Part shown: positions 8,052 to 15,578 of the stretch, piece by piece
Numbering within the stretch: position 1 is the stretch's first letter
How the letters are laid out: every line of letters starts with the position of its first letter
DNA from: Actinoplanes lobatus
Lineage (GTDB): Bacteria > Actinomycetota > Actinomycetes > Mycobacteriales > Micromonosporaceae
Assembly: GCF_014205215.1 (NCBI RefSeq)
Contig: NZ_JACHNC010000001.1
Location: 4,841,001-4,905,000 of the forward strand
Direction: 5' to 3'
DNA: 64,000 nucleotides
Notes under the pieces: generated by a model
Seen by the model: the letters and a program-made list of their open reading frames with translations, nothing else
Databases searched by the model: none
Told to the model about the DNA's origin: nothing
Made by a program: the position numbers and the translations under genes

Positions 8052-8851
8052 GGCTTGATCGGGAGGGTCTCGCCGGCTTCCAGGCGACGGCCCGCTTCGA
8101 CCTTCACGGCGTACGTGTCGTTGCTGTCCATCTTCCACAGCTTGGCCAGTTTCGCGGCGTCCTCGCCGTCGTAACCGGCCTCCCAGAAGATCGTCGCCAG
8201 CTTCGACTTACGGGCTTCCTCGAGCTGCTTCGGGTCCGGCTTGATCGGCAGGGTCTCGCCGGCCAGCAGCCGCTTGCCACCCTCGATCTTGGCCTGGTAC
8301 GGGTCGTCGAGCTTCCACAGCTTGGCGAGCTTGACGGCGTCGTCCCAGTCGTAGCCCCCGTTGAAGAACGCCTCCGAGTTGCGACCGTCCTCGGTCTGCC
8401 CCGGAACGCCCTCGGTGTTCGGCTTCGGCTGGACCGGCAGGGTCTCCCCGGCCAGCAGTTTCCGCCCGGCGAGCAGCTTGATGTCGCCCGCCTGGGTGTC
8501 GGTCATGTTCCAGAGCTTGGCCAGCTCCAGAGCGTTGGTGTAACCGAACCCGGCCCCGAAGTAGGCGTCGAAGGCCTGGTCGTCGGTGTACGACGGCGCG
8601 GCACTCGGTGCGGCGACCTCGATGACAGGGCCGGACGGCGCCGCCTCGCCGGGCAGGAACCCCGGCATCTGGGTGATGCCCGCGATCAGGCCGGCGCTGA
8701 GCGCCACCCCGCCCGCGGCCTGCACCGAGCGGCGGCGCCACTTGTGCTTACGGGCCAGCTCTTCGACGCGGGCGTAGACCGCGGCGGGATCCGGCGTCTG
8801 GTTCTCGTGGGTGATGAAGGCTTCCCGCAGCCGGTCTCCGTGCTCGGTCAC
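8048..8851 (-). CDS. membrane-anchored protein with three tandem ~50-residue repeats, sigma-factor partner
   Basis: 267 residues from GTG at 8851, overlapping the sigma-factor stop (GTGA). Residues 1-43 are cytoplasmic-like and basic, about 44-62 form a single membrane helix, then a Pro/Ala-rich stalk leads to three repeats at about 91-143, 159-207 and 218-267. Each repeat contains an aromatic/Gly stretch, A-x-x-LAKLW, an acidic linker, then a G-(R/K)-(R/K)-L-x-AGETLP-(I/V) finish. The position after an ECF sigma gene and the single-helix layout suggest an anti-sigma-like sensor, but I see no zinc-binding anti-sigma motif. The repeat family is not one I recognise. Confidence 0.7.
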   Translation of the reverse strand: MTEHGDRLREAFITHENQTPDPAAVYARVEELARKHKWRRRSVQAAGGVALSAGLIAGITQMPGFLPGEAAPSGPVIEVAAPSAAPSYTDDQAFDAYFGAGFGYTNALELAKLWNMTDTQAGDIKLLAGRKLLAGETLPVQPKPNTEGVPGQTEDGRNSEAFFNGGYDWDDAVKLAKLWKLDDPYQAKIEGGKRLLAGETLPIKPDPKQLEEARKSKLATIFWEAGYDGEDAAKLAKLWKMDSNDTYAVKVEAGRRLEAGETLPIKP

Positions 8852-9366
8852 GACCTCTCCTCGGCAGGTACTCGCAAGTCCGACTCCTGGTCGAGCCGGA
8901 GGGTTCTCAGTGCCCTCGACGCGTGGCTGCGCACCGTGGCGGCCGTGCATCCGAGCAGGTCGGCGATCGCGTCGTCGTCCAGCTGCTCGTAGTAGCGCAG
9001 CACCAGCACGGCCCGTTGCTTGCGGCCGAGCGCGGCGAGCCGGTGCCACAGCGCGTCGGCCTCGACCACGCCGTCCGCGTGGTCGCGCACACCGCCGCGC
9101 GCGTCGTCCAGCTCGATCAGGCGCTCGCCGGCCGCGTGCACGTGCCGGACCGCCCAGCTGCGCCGCCAGGACAGGTACTCGTTGAGCACCATGCGCCGGA
9201 CATACGCCTCCGGGGAGTCGGCGTCGCTGATGCGCCGCCATCGGGTCTGGGCCCGCGCCAGCACCTCCTGAACGACGTCCTGCGCGAGATCACGGTCGCC
9301 GGTGAGGACGACCGCGTAGCGCAGCAGGCTGGGCAGGCGGGCCAACGCGAACTGCTCGAAGGTCAC
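8848..9366 (-). CDS. ECF RNA polymerase sigma factor, SigE family
   Basis: 172 residues from GTG at 9366 with GAGG just upstream. Region 2 is MTFEQFALARLPSLLRYAVVLTGDRDLAQDVVQEVLARA..., containing the DxAQDVVQ core, and region 4 is LGRKQRAVLVLRYYEQL...IADLLGCTAATVRSHASRALRTLR, the recognition helix. This is the pattern of the abundant actinobacterial SigE-like ECF group. It heads an operon with the repeat membrane protein and the amidoligase; all three genes overlap by four bases, so they are made together. It probably recognises promoters of an envelope response and possibly its own. Confidence 0.88.
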   Translation of the reverse strand: MTFEQFALARLPSLLRYAVVLTGDRDLAQDVVQEVLARAQTRWRRISDADSPEAYVRRMVLNEYLSWRRSWAVRHVHAAGERLIELDDARGGVRDHADGVVEADALWHRLAALGRKQRAVLVLRYYEQLDDDAIADLLGCTAATVRSHASRALRTLRLDQESDLRVPAEERS

Positions 9367-9431
9367 ACCCTCATCGACGCACCCCGGGGCCGATCTGTGC
9401 AGTCGAATCCCGAACTATTTTTCCGGCCCCG

Positions 9432-9468
9432 GTAGATAGGTAATCTGCTAAGCAGCTAGCCTGCCTAC
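9432..9468. promoter_or_regulatory. extended dyad in front of padR (putative PadR operator)
   Basis: A symmetric element centred on 9450: inner arms CTGCT/AGCAG around a single A (9445-9455) and outer arms GTAGATAGG (9432-9440) and CCTGCCTAC (9460-9468; seven of nine match). It ends one base before the padR ATG, so binding would block transcription or translation initiation. PadR proteins usually repress their own operon from such dyads. Confidence 0.6.
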
Positions 9469-9795
9469 ATGACCCCCCGGCCGTGGCTGCACGGTTTCCT
9501 CGATCTCTGCCTGCTCGCGATGCTGCGTGACCAGCCCGATTACGGGTACGGGCTGGCCCAGCGGCTGGCCGCGGCAGGCGTCGCCGACATTCCCGGCGGC
9601 ACCCTCTACCCGGCGCTGCTGCGCCTGGAACAGCAGGGGCTGGCCTCACCGAGCTGGGCGCCGTCCGGCTCCGGGCCGCGCCGGAAGTACTACGCGATCA
9701 CCCCGGCCGGGCTCGACACGCTCAACGCGCAGGCCGAGGAGTGGCGCGGCTTCCGCGACGGCGTCGACTCCCTGATCGGGGAGCGCGTTCGATGA
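9469..9795 (+). CDS. PadR-family transcriptional regulator
   Basis: 108 residues, the usual length of short PadR proteins. The winged helix is LDLCLLAMLRDQPDYGYGLAQRL followed by IPGGTLYPALLRLEQQGL, with GTLYPAL being the family's most conserved element, and the wing contains GPRRKYYAITPAG. PadR repressors commonly control multidrug ABC exporters placed downstream. Here the ATG of the ABC ATPase overlaps the padR stop (ATGA), so regulator and pump are one transcription unit. The ligand is unknown. Confidence 0.9.
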   Translation: MTPRPWLHGFLDLCLLAMLRDQPDYGYGLAQRLAAAGVADIPGGTLYPALLRLEQQGLASPSWAPSGSGPRRKYYAITPAGLDTLNAQAEEWRGFRDGVDSLIGERVR

Positions 9796-10610
9796 GTGAT
9801 TGGCCATCACGGTTCGAGGCGGAGCTGGTCCGGCTCGGCGTGCAACCGGAGCGGGCCCGGCAACTGGGCGCGGAGACCGCCGCCCAGGCCGGTGAGCACG
9901 CCGCCGACCCGGACCGGTTCTTCGGCCCGGCACACCTGTACGCCCGTCATCTCGTCACCGAGCTCCAGGCGCCGACCGCGGCGGTCCCCTCGCTGCCCGG
10001 GCCGGTGCTGCTGCGGCTGACCGGGGTGAGCAAGCGGTACCGCAGGCGCGAGGTCTTCTCCGGCGTCGACCTCACCGTCCGCGGTGGCGAGGTGGCCGCC
10101 GTCGTCGGCGCCAACGGCTGCGGCAAGTCCACCCTGCTGCGCATCTGCGCCGGGCTCACCCGCCCCACCGGCGGCGACGTCCGGCGGACCCGCCGGGTGG
10201 GTTTCGTCCCGCAGGACGGCGGCACCGCGGGCTGGCTCACGGCCGAGGAGCATTTCACCCTCTTCGGGGCCGCCGCCGGCATGGCGCCACGCAAGGCCCG
10301 GTCCACCGGTACGCATCTCGCGTCCCGCCTCGCCTGGCGTCCCGGCCGCCACCAGCCGGTGCAGGAGCTGTCCGGCGGCACCCGGCAGAAGCTGAACCTG
10401 GTCCTGGGCGAGCTGCACGGCCCGGACCTGCTGCTGCTCGACGAGCCGTACCAGGGGTTCGACCAGGGGTCGTACCTGGATTTCTGGCGTCAGGTGCGGG
10501 AGTGGCGCGACGCCGGCCGGGCCGTGGTCGTGGTCACCCACCTGCTGCACGAGCTGGCGAACGTCGATCACGTGCTGGACCTGGGCGCACACAGCGGAGG
10601 AGACCGATGA
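9792..10610 (+). CDS. ABC transporter ATP-binding protein with N-terminal extension
   Basis: 272 residues from ATG at 9792, overlapping the padR stop. Residues 1-70 are a helical extension (EAELVRLGVQPERARQLG and on) that resembles the short domain seen in DUF1048-like or permease-linked proteins rather than the ATPase core. The ATPase then shows Walker A GANGCGKST, a Q-loop in FVPQDGG, signature LSGGT and Walker B LLLLDEP. The following gene encodes a six-helix membrane protein, so the pair forms an ABC-2-like exporter controlled by PadR. The cargo is unknown. Confidence 0.85.
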   Translation: MSDWPSRFEAELVRLGVQPERARQLGAETAAQAGEHAADPDRFFGPAHLYARHLVTELQAPTAAVPSLPGPVLLRLTGVSKRYRRREVFSGVDLTVRGGEVAAVVGANGCGKSTLLRICAGLTRPTGGDVRRTRRVGFVPQDGGTAGWLTAEEHFTLFGAAAGMAPRKARSTGTHLASRLAWRPGRHQPVQELSGGTRQKLNLVLGELHGPDLLLLDEPYQGFDQGSYLDFWRQVREWRDAGRAVVVVTHLLHELANVDHVLDLGAHSGGDR

Positions 10611-11296
10611 CCGCGTTGACGGTGGCCGGGCTGTCGGCCCGCGAGGTGGGCCGGCGGCGGACCGCGCTGCTGCTGGTGATCTCCCTGCCGCTCTGGTTCT
10701 ACCTGGTGCGGCGGGACCTGACCGGCCAGTCCACCCGCATGCTCACCCTCGGCATCGCCTGGGCCGTCTCCACCCTCACCCTCTTCGTGGTGAACTCGGC
10801 CCGCGGCGTCGACCCCCGGCTGCGCCTCTCCGGCGCCTCGGTGGCCGGCATCATCGGCGGCCGCCTGATCGCAATGAGCGGCTTCGGCCTGCTGCTGGCC
10901 GGCGGATACCTGGTCCTGGTCGGCATCGACCAGGACATCGACCGGTCCTGGGCGATCGCCCTCATGATGGGGATCACCGCCCTGATCGCGGCGCCGTTCG
11001 GCAGCCTGGTCGGCGCGCTGCTGCCCCGCGAGCTGGAGGGCGCCCTGGCCCTGCTCTCGGTCTGTGCCGTGCAGATGCTCGCCGACCCGGCCGGCACGAT
11101 CGCGAAGTTCATGCCGTTCTGGTCGGCCCGGGAGATCGGCACCTACGCCGTCGACGGCGGTGGCGCCGACCTGCTGTGGCGTGGTCTCGCTCACGCGGCG
11201 GTGGTCTGGCTGCTCTGCTCCGGCCTCACTCTGGCGCTGTTCGCGCGCCGTCTCCGGCTGGCCCGCTACCCCGAACCGGCGCCGGAGCGAACATGA
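10607..11296 (+). CDS. ABC-2-like permease subunit (membrane protein)
   Basis: 229 residues from ATG at 10607, overlapping the ATPase stop (ATGA). About six hydrophobic segments are visible, for example ALLLVISLPLWFYLV, MLTLGIAWAVSTLTLFVV, IAMSGFGLLLAGGYLVLV and AVVWLLCSGLTLALFA. It lacks any obvious enzymatic motif. Position directly behind an ABC ATPase points to the membrane half of the exporter. The C-terminal tail is short and basic. Confidence 0.75.
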   Translation: MTALTVAGLSAREVGRRRTALLLVISLPLWFYLVRRDLTGQSTRMLTLGIAWAVSTLTLFVVNSARGVDPRLRLSGASVAGIIGGRLIAMSGFGLLLAGGYLVLVGIDQDIDRSWAIALMMGITALIAAPFGSLVGALLPRELEGALALLSVCAVQMLADPAGTIAKFMPFWSAREIGTYAVDGGGADLLWRGLAHAAVVWLLCSGLTLALFARRLRLARYPEPAPERT

Positions 11297-11391
11297 TCCG
11301 GCCGGGTTGGTTCACATTCGGGTGCGGCCCGCCGATGGGAGGGCGTCCGAACTGCCGGTAACGGCGTCTTTCGTGAGGTGGCAGGTAGCAA

Positions 11392-12078
11392 ATGAGTAAC
11401 GGTGTAGCCGGTTCGATGTCCGTCCCCGCGGTGGAGGGCGCGCCGCCGATCGAGTTGCCGGAGATCGGCGGCACGGTCTTTCTCGCCATGGGTGAGGGCC
11501 TGAATCTCCGGTCGAAACTCCTGGCGATCGACGGCGGCGCGCTCCTGCTCAGCGCACCGCTGGAGACCACCGGCCTGACCGTGTTCGAGCCGGGCCGCGA
11601 GATCGAGATCTTCTGGGCCCCGCCGCGGACCCGGGTCGTGCTGCCCTGCCGCCTGACCGAGATCTCCGACTCGCCGCCGCGGTGGACGCTCGTGCCGGCC
11701 GGCGGCGCCCGCCACGACAACCGGCGCGAGTTCGTCCGGGGCGGGGCGGGCGCGGTGGTCCAGCTGGAGACCGGGGTCAACGGCCAGTCGGCCGAGGGCG
11801 CGCTGCTCGACATCAGCGAGGGCGGCCTGCGCTGCTGGATCGACCAGCCGACCACCCTGTCCCAGGGGGACCGGGTGGAGGCGACGGTGTGGTTGGGCGA
11901 CGCCGAGGCCCGGCTGAGCGGTGTCGTCCACACGATCCGCCAGGCGCCGCACGGCGATCCGGGCGAGCACCTGATTCTCCGGTTCGGCGCCAAGGAGGAC
12001 GTGGCCAAGGTGATCCGGCAGTACATCCTCGCCTGGGAGATCGGTGAGCGCCGCCTGGCCGGGGACTCCGGCTCCTGA
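11392..12078 (+). CDS. PilZ-domain c-di-GMP-binding protein
   Basis: 228 residues. The C-terminal half is a PilZ domain with both nucleotide-binding motifs intact: RxxxR as R112-EFV-R116 in NRREFVR, and DxSxxG as D140-IS-EG-G145. The N-terminal half, with its ELPEIGGTVFLAMGEG stretch and beta-strand pattern, resembles the YcgR-like N-domain. Such proteins relay c-di-GMP levels to motility, envelope or developmental targets. It stands alone between the ABC operon and the convergent GerW gene. GAGGTGGCAGG lies shortly upstream of ATG. The target is not evident from neighbours. Confidence 0.88.
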   Translation: MSNGVAGSMSVPAVEGAPPIELPEIGGTVFLAMGEGLNLRSKLLAIDGGALLLSAPLETTGLTVFEPGREIEIFWAPPRTRVVLPCRLTEISDSPPRWTLVPAGGARHDNRREFVRGGAGAVVQLETGVNGQSAEGALLDISEGGLRCWIDQPTTLSQGDRVEATVWLGDAEARLSGVVHTIRQAPHGDPGEHLILRFGAKEDVAKVIRQYILAWEIGERRLAGDSGS

Positions 12079-12189
12079 GGGCCGCCGTCAGCGGCGGCGG
12101 CAAGTGACGCGAGACCGGCTGGGCGACCAACAGGGCCGCCGTCAGCGGCGGCGGCGGTAGTGGCGCAGGACCGACCGGGCGACCAGCAG
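12078..12189. repeat. imperfect tandem duplication of the gerW-like gene's 3' end
   Basis: Segment 12078-12132 (beginning AGGGCCGCCGTCAGCGGCGG) is repeated with a few changes at 12132-12189. The right-hand copy encodes the last residues of the GerW-family protein on the minus strand, including its arginine-rich tail; the left-hand copy is a non-coding remnant downstream of the stop. The GC-rich inverted arms (GCCGCC/GGCGGC) may also act as terminator between the convergent genes. Confidence 0.7.
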
Positions 12190-12537
12190 GGCCACGACAG
12201 CGATCACCTGACCGCCGATGACGATCTTGTTGACGTCGACGGCGGGCCGCCAGTGGGCGTCGCCGTCGCGGATGACGTAGATGCCGGCCGGGCGGGCGGT
12301 GAAGCCGAACCCGCCGCCGGAGCCCTCGCCCTGCGGGGTGTCGCCGGCCTCGGGGTCGTCGCCCGGGGCCGTCCCGCTGCCGGTGCCCCCGCCGCCGCCC
12401 CCGCTGACGACGGCGACCGGGACGATGGTGACGCCGTCACGCTCGATCGGCGGGCCGAAGACCCGGCCGGCCGCGGCCGTCTCGGCACCGGCGCGGGCCC
12501 GTTCCAGGATCTCGCCGGCACTGAGTCTCGATGGCAT
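12142..12537 (-). CDS. GerW/YtfJ-family sporulation-type protein
   Basis: 131 residues with GGAGGAG just upstream of ATG. The family pattern is clear: FGPPIERDGVTIVPVAVVSGG, a glycine-rich middle, GFGFTARPAGIYVIRDG and WRPAVDVNKIVIGGQ, then a C-terminal membrane helix (VIAVVALLVARSVL) and an arginine-rich end. In Bacillus GerW (YtfJ) is needed for lysozyme-sensitive germination; in actinobacteria homologues are of unclear function. It is convergent with the PilZ gene. Its 3' end is duplicated in the adjacent non-coding DNA. Confidence 0.8.
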   Translation of the reverse strand: MPSRLSAGEILERARAGAETAAAGRVFGPPIERDGVTIVPVAVVSGGGGGGTGSGTAPGDDPEAGDTPQGEGSGGGFGFTARPAGIYVIRDGDAHWRPAVDVNKIVIGGQVIAVVALLVARSVLRHYRRRR

Positions 12538-12608
12538 GCGCTTCTCCTCCGGGTAGACGTTCTTCCCCCTGAAGCATCCACTCGGCCGGCGGCGCGCGCA
12601 GTCCCTGA

Positions 12609-13700
12609 TCAGACTTCGGGAGCGGCGGTGCTGGCCCGGATCACCAGGCGGGTGGCGACCAGGTCGGTGCCCGGCCCGGTCGGCTCGTCGTGGATCTGGC
12701 GCAGCAGGGCGTCCACGCAGCGCCGTCCCACCTCGGCGAAGTCCTGGTGCACGGTGGTCAGCGGGGGCAGGTAGGAACCGGCGTCGGCGATGTCGTCGAA
12801 CCCGACCACGCTGACCTCCTCCGGCACCCGGCGGCCGCGCTCGTGCAGGGCCCGGAGCACGCCGAGGGCCATCTGGTCGTTGGCCGCGAAGATGGCGGTG
12901 CAGGACGGGTCGCCGGCCAGCCGCAGCCCGGCCCGGTAACCGGAGTCGGCGGACCAGTCGCCGCGTTCGAGCGCGGGCACCGGCCGGCCGGCCTCCTCGA
13001 GGACCTGGCGCCAGGCCGAGGCGCGGCGTTCGGCGGAGAACGACCCGGCCGGCCCGGCCAGGTGCCAGACGGTGCGGTGTCCCAGGTCGAGCAGATGCCG
13101 GACGGCCTGCCGGGCGCCGTCGGCCTGGTCGGTGTCGACGACCGGGTAGCGGTCGCCGGCGTCGGAGTCGACGACCACCACGTGCGCGCCCGGCGGAAGG
13201 GTCACCGCGGCCGCGTCGAGAAGGTGCACCTCGATGATGAGAATGACGCCGTCGACCGCGAGCTCGCCCATTCTTGTGAACGCTCCCAGGACGTTGTCCT
13301 GGGTGGGCGCGCCGACCGGGATGAGCGTTATCGCGTACCCCTCGGCGGCCGCGTGGGTGGCGATCGCCTCCACCGTCCGGCTGTTGCCGATGGAGGACAG
13401 CCCGAACAGGATCACCCCGATCGTGTTGAACCGCCCGTAGCGCAGCGAGCGGGCCGCGCTGTTGGGCCGGTAGCCGAGCTCGCTCATCGCGGCGAGCACC
13501 TGCTCACGGGTGGTCTCCACGACACCGGGCGAGCCGTTGGCGACGCGCGAGACGGTCTGTGAGGAGACCCCGGCGAGGCGGGCCACGTCGGCCATGGACA
13601 CGCGCTGTTTGCGACGGCCGCCGGGGACGTCCGAGGAGGCGCGCAGCCGTGGTGGTTCGATCTTGATCACTCCTTGACCGTGATTTGTGGCCCGTGCCAC
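12609..13700 (-). CDS. LacI-family transcriptional repressor
   Basis: About 363 residues if GTG at 13700 is used; GTG at 13670 is an alternative and neither has a strong ribosome site. The DNA-binding motif is MADVARLAGVSSQTVSRVANGSPGV, followed by the hinge NSAARSLRYGR and a periplasmic-binding-protein-like effector domain ending in FAANDQMALGVLRAL and VGFDDIADAGSYLPPLTTVHQD. It is divergent to a sugar ABC importer and GH42 beta-galactosidase operon with two perfect palindromes between them, so it very likely represses that operon until a galactoside or derived sugar binds. Confidence 0.9.
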   Translation of the reverse strand: MARATNHGQGVIKIEPPRLRASSDVPGGRRKQRVSMADVARLAGVSSQTVSRVANGSPGVVETTREQVLAAMSELGYRPNSAARSLRYGRFNTIGVILFGLSSIGNSRTVEAIATHAAAEGYAITLIPVGAPTQDNVLGAFTRMGELAVDGVILIIEVHLLDAAAVTLPPGAHVVVVDSDAGDRYPVVDTDQADGARQAVRHLLDLGHRTVWHLAGPAGSFSAERRASAWRQVLEEAGRPVPALERGDWSADSGYRAGLRLAGDPSCTAIFAANDQMALGVLRALHERGRRVPEEVSVVGFDDIADAGSYLPPLTTVHQDFAEVGRRCVDALLRQIHDEPTGPGTDLVATRLVIRASTAAPEV

Positions 13701-13710
13701 TATACGGCAG

Positions 13711-13730
13711 TCATGTTTACGTAAACATGA
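13711..13730. promoter_or_regulatory. LacI operator O1
   Basis: A perfect 20-bp palindrome with half-site TCATGTTTAC and a CG centre, as LacI proteins require. Its core TGTTTACGTAAACA is repeated in O2 23 bp away. Confidence 0.85.
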
Positions 13731-13734
13731 CGCT

Positions 13735-13752
13735 GATGTTTACGTAAACATC
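13735..13752. promoter_or_regulatory. LacI operator O2
   Basis: A perfect 18-bp palindrome with half-site GATGTTTAC, centred 23 bp from O1 (about two helical turns) and ending 17 bp before the first permease start. Two repressor dimers could sit on one DNA face. Confidence 0.85.
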
Positions 13753-13769
13753 CTCGGAAGGGGGCAGGT

Positions 13770-14639
13770 TTGACCCGGCGTTCATGGATCGGGTGGCAGT
13801 TCACCGCTCCGTTCCTCGCGCTCTTCACGCTGGTCTTCCTGGCGCCGATCGCGTACTCGGCGTACCTCAGCGTGTTCCGCACCCGGCTGGTCGGCGGCAC
13901 CACCTTCGTCGGCCTGGAGAACTACACCAAGGCGCTCAGCGACCCGCAGTTCTGGGAGTCGATCACCCGGGTCGTGCTCTTCCTGCTGATCCAGGTGCCG
14001 ATCATGCTCGGGCTGGCCCTGCTGGTGGCGCTCGCCATCGACAGCGGGCGGCTCTACGGCGCCGGGTTCTTCCGGGTCGCGATCTTCCTGCCGTACGCGG
14101 TGCCGTCGGTCGTCGCCACCCTGATGGCCGGCTTCCTCTACGGCATCCGGTTCGGCCTGGTCGGCAGCATCAACGAGGCGCTGGGCCTGAACCTGCCCGA
14201 CCCGCTGGCGCCGGGCTGGATCCTCGCCACCATCGGCAACATCGTGACCTGGGAATACGTCGGCTACAACATGCTCATCCTGTACTCCGGCCTGAAGGTG
14301 ATCGACGCCTCGCTCTACGAGGCGGCCGCGATCGACGGGGCCGGCGAGCTGCGGATCATCCGGGCGATCAAGCTGCCGGCGCTGCGCGGGCCGCTGGTCG
14401 TCGCCACGATCTTCTCGATCGTCGGCAGTTTCCAGCTCTTCAACGAGCCGCAGGTGCTGGACAGCCTGGCGCCGAACTCGATCACCACCTACTTCACCCC
14501 GAACATCTACGCCTACCAGCTGTCGTTCGCCGGGCAGCAGATCAACTACTCGGCCACTGTCGCGCTGCTGATGGGTGTGGCGACGATGGTCGTGGCCTAC
14601 CTCTTCCAGCTTCGCGCCATGCGGGGGGAGGCCCGATGA
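13770..14639 (+). CDS. sugar ABC importer permease (MalF-like)
   Basis: 289 residues from TTG at 13770 with GGAAGGGGGC eight to seventeen bases upstream. Six membrane helices; the EAA loop reads YEAAAIDGAGELRIIRAIKLPAL, the contact with the ATPase. It is the first gene of a four-gene operon (two permeases, binding protein, beta-galactosidase) under two LacI operators. No ATPase gene is present nearby, which is usual for actinobacterial CUT1 systems that share one MsiK-type ATPase. Confidence 0.9.
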   Translation: MTRRSWIGWQFTAPFLALFTLVFLAPIAYSAYLSVFRTRLVGGTTFVGLENYTKALSDPQFWESITRVVLFLLIQVPIMLGLALLVALAIDSGRLYGAGFFRVAIFLPYAVPSVVATLMAGFLYGIRFGLVGSINEALGLNLPDPLAPGWILATIGNIVTWEYVGYNMLILYSGLKVIDASLYEAAAIDGAGELRIIRAIKLPALRGPLVVATIFSIVGSFQLFNEPQVLDSLAPNSITTYFTPNIYAYQLSFAGQQINYSATVALLMGVATMVVAYLFQLRAMRGEAR

Positions 14640-15553
14640 CCGCCACGCCCACCGTCCGGGCGGCGGCGCGCCGTCCGGGCCGCCCCCCGCTGAAACCCGC
14701 GGCCCGCAAGCCGCGCCGGCGCAGCGCCGTTCTCACCGTGGTCACCGGCGTGATGCTGGCGTACGCGATCCTGCCGCTGGCCTGGCTGTTCATCAGCGCC
14801 TCGAAGACCCAGGAGGACCTGCTCGCCACGTTCGGGCTCTGGTTCGGTGGGGAGTTCGCCCTCTTCGACAACATCGCCGACACGTTCACCTATCAGGACG
14901 GCATCTTCGGCCGCTGGGTGCTCAACACGGTGATCTACGTGGTGGTCGGCGCCGGGGGAGCGACCCTGCTGGCCGCGCTCGCCGGGTACGGCCTGGCCAA
15001 GTTCGACTTCCGCGGCCGCCGCGCGGTGTTCGCCGTGGTGCTCGGCGGGATCGCGGTCCCGCCCACCGCGCTGGCCGTGCCGACGTTCCTGCTGTTCGCG
15101 AAGATGGGGCTCACCGACACCCCGTGGGCGGTGATCATCCCGTCGCTGGTGTCGCCGTTCGGCCTCTACCTGATGTGGACCTACTCCACGGAGGCGGTGC
15201 CGAACGAGATCCTGGAGTCGGCCCGGTGCGACGGGGCCGGTGAGTTCCGGATCTTCTTCAAGCTCGCGCTGCCGCTGCTGGCGCCCGGTCTCGTCACGGT
15301 GCTGCTGTTCAACCTGGTGGCGGCCTGGAACAACTTCTTCATGCCGCTGATCATGCTGAAGAACGCCGACCTCTACCCGCTCACGCTGGGCCTCTACTCC
15401 TGGAACAGGCAGGCCAACACGGTCGGCGGCGACGTCGTCTTCGACCTCGTGATCACCGGCTCCCTGCTCACCATCATCCCCCTCACCGTCGCCTTCCTGA
15501 TGCTCCAGCGCTACTGGCAGCAGGGCCTGGCCGCGGGGAGCGTAAAGCAATAG
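14636..15553 (+). CDS. sugar ABC importer permease (MalG-like)
   Basis: 305 residues from ATG at 14636, which overlaps the previous stop as ATGA. An unusually long basic Pro/Arg-rich N-terminus (about 38 residues) precedes six helices. The EAA loop is ESARCDGAGEFRIFFKLALPLL. Together with the MalF-like subunit it forms the CUT1 membrane channel for an oligosaccharide. Followed after 25 bp by the binding-protein gene. Confidence 0.9.
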   Translation: MTATPTVRAAARRPGRPPLKPAARKPRRRSAVLTVVTGVMLAYAILPLAWLFISASKTQEDLLATFGLWFGGEFALFDNIADTFTYQDGIFGRWVLNTVIYVVVGAGGATLLAALAGYGLAKFDFRGRRAVFAVVLGGIAVPPTALAVPTFLLFAKMGLTDTPWAVIIPSLVSPFGLYLMWTYSTEAVPNEILESARCDGAGEFRIFFKLALPLLAPGLVTVLLFNLVAAWNNFFMPLIMLKNADLYPLTLGLYSWNRQANTVGGDVVFDLVITGSLLTIIPLTVAFLMLQRYWQQGLAAGSVKQ

Positions 15554-15578
15554 ATCCCCCATCACCGAAGGGATTCAT

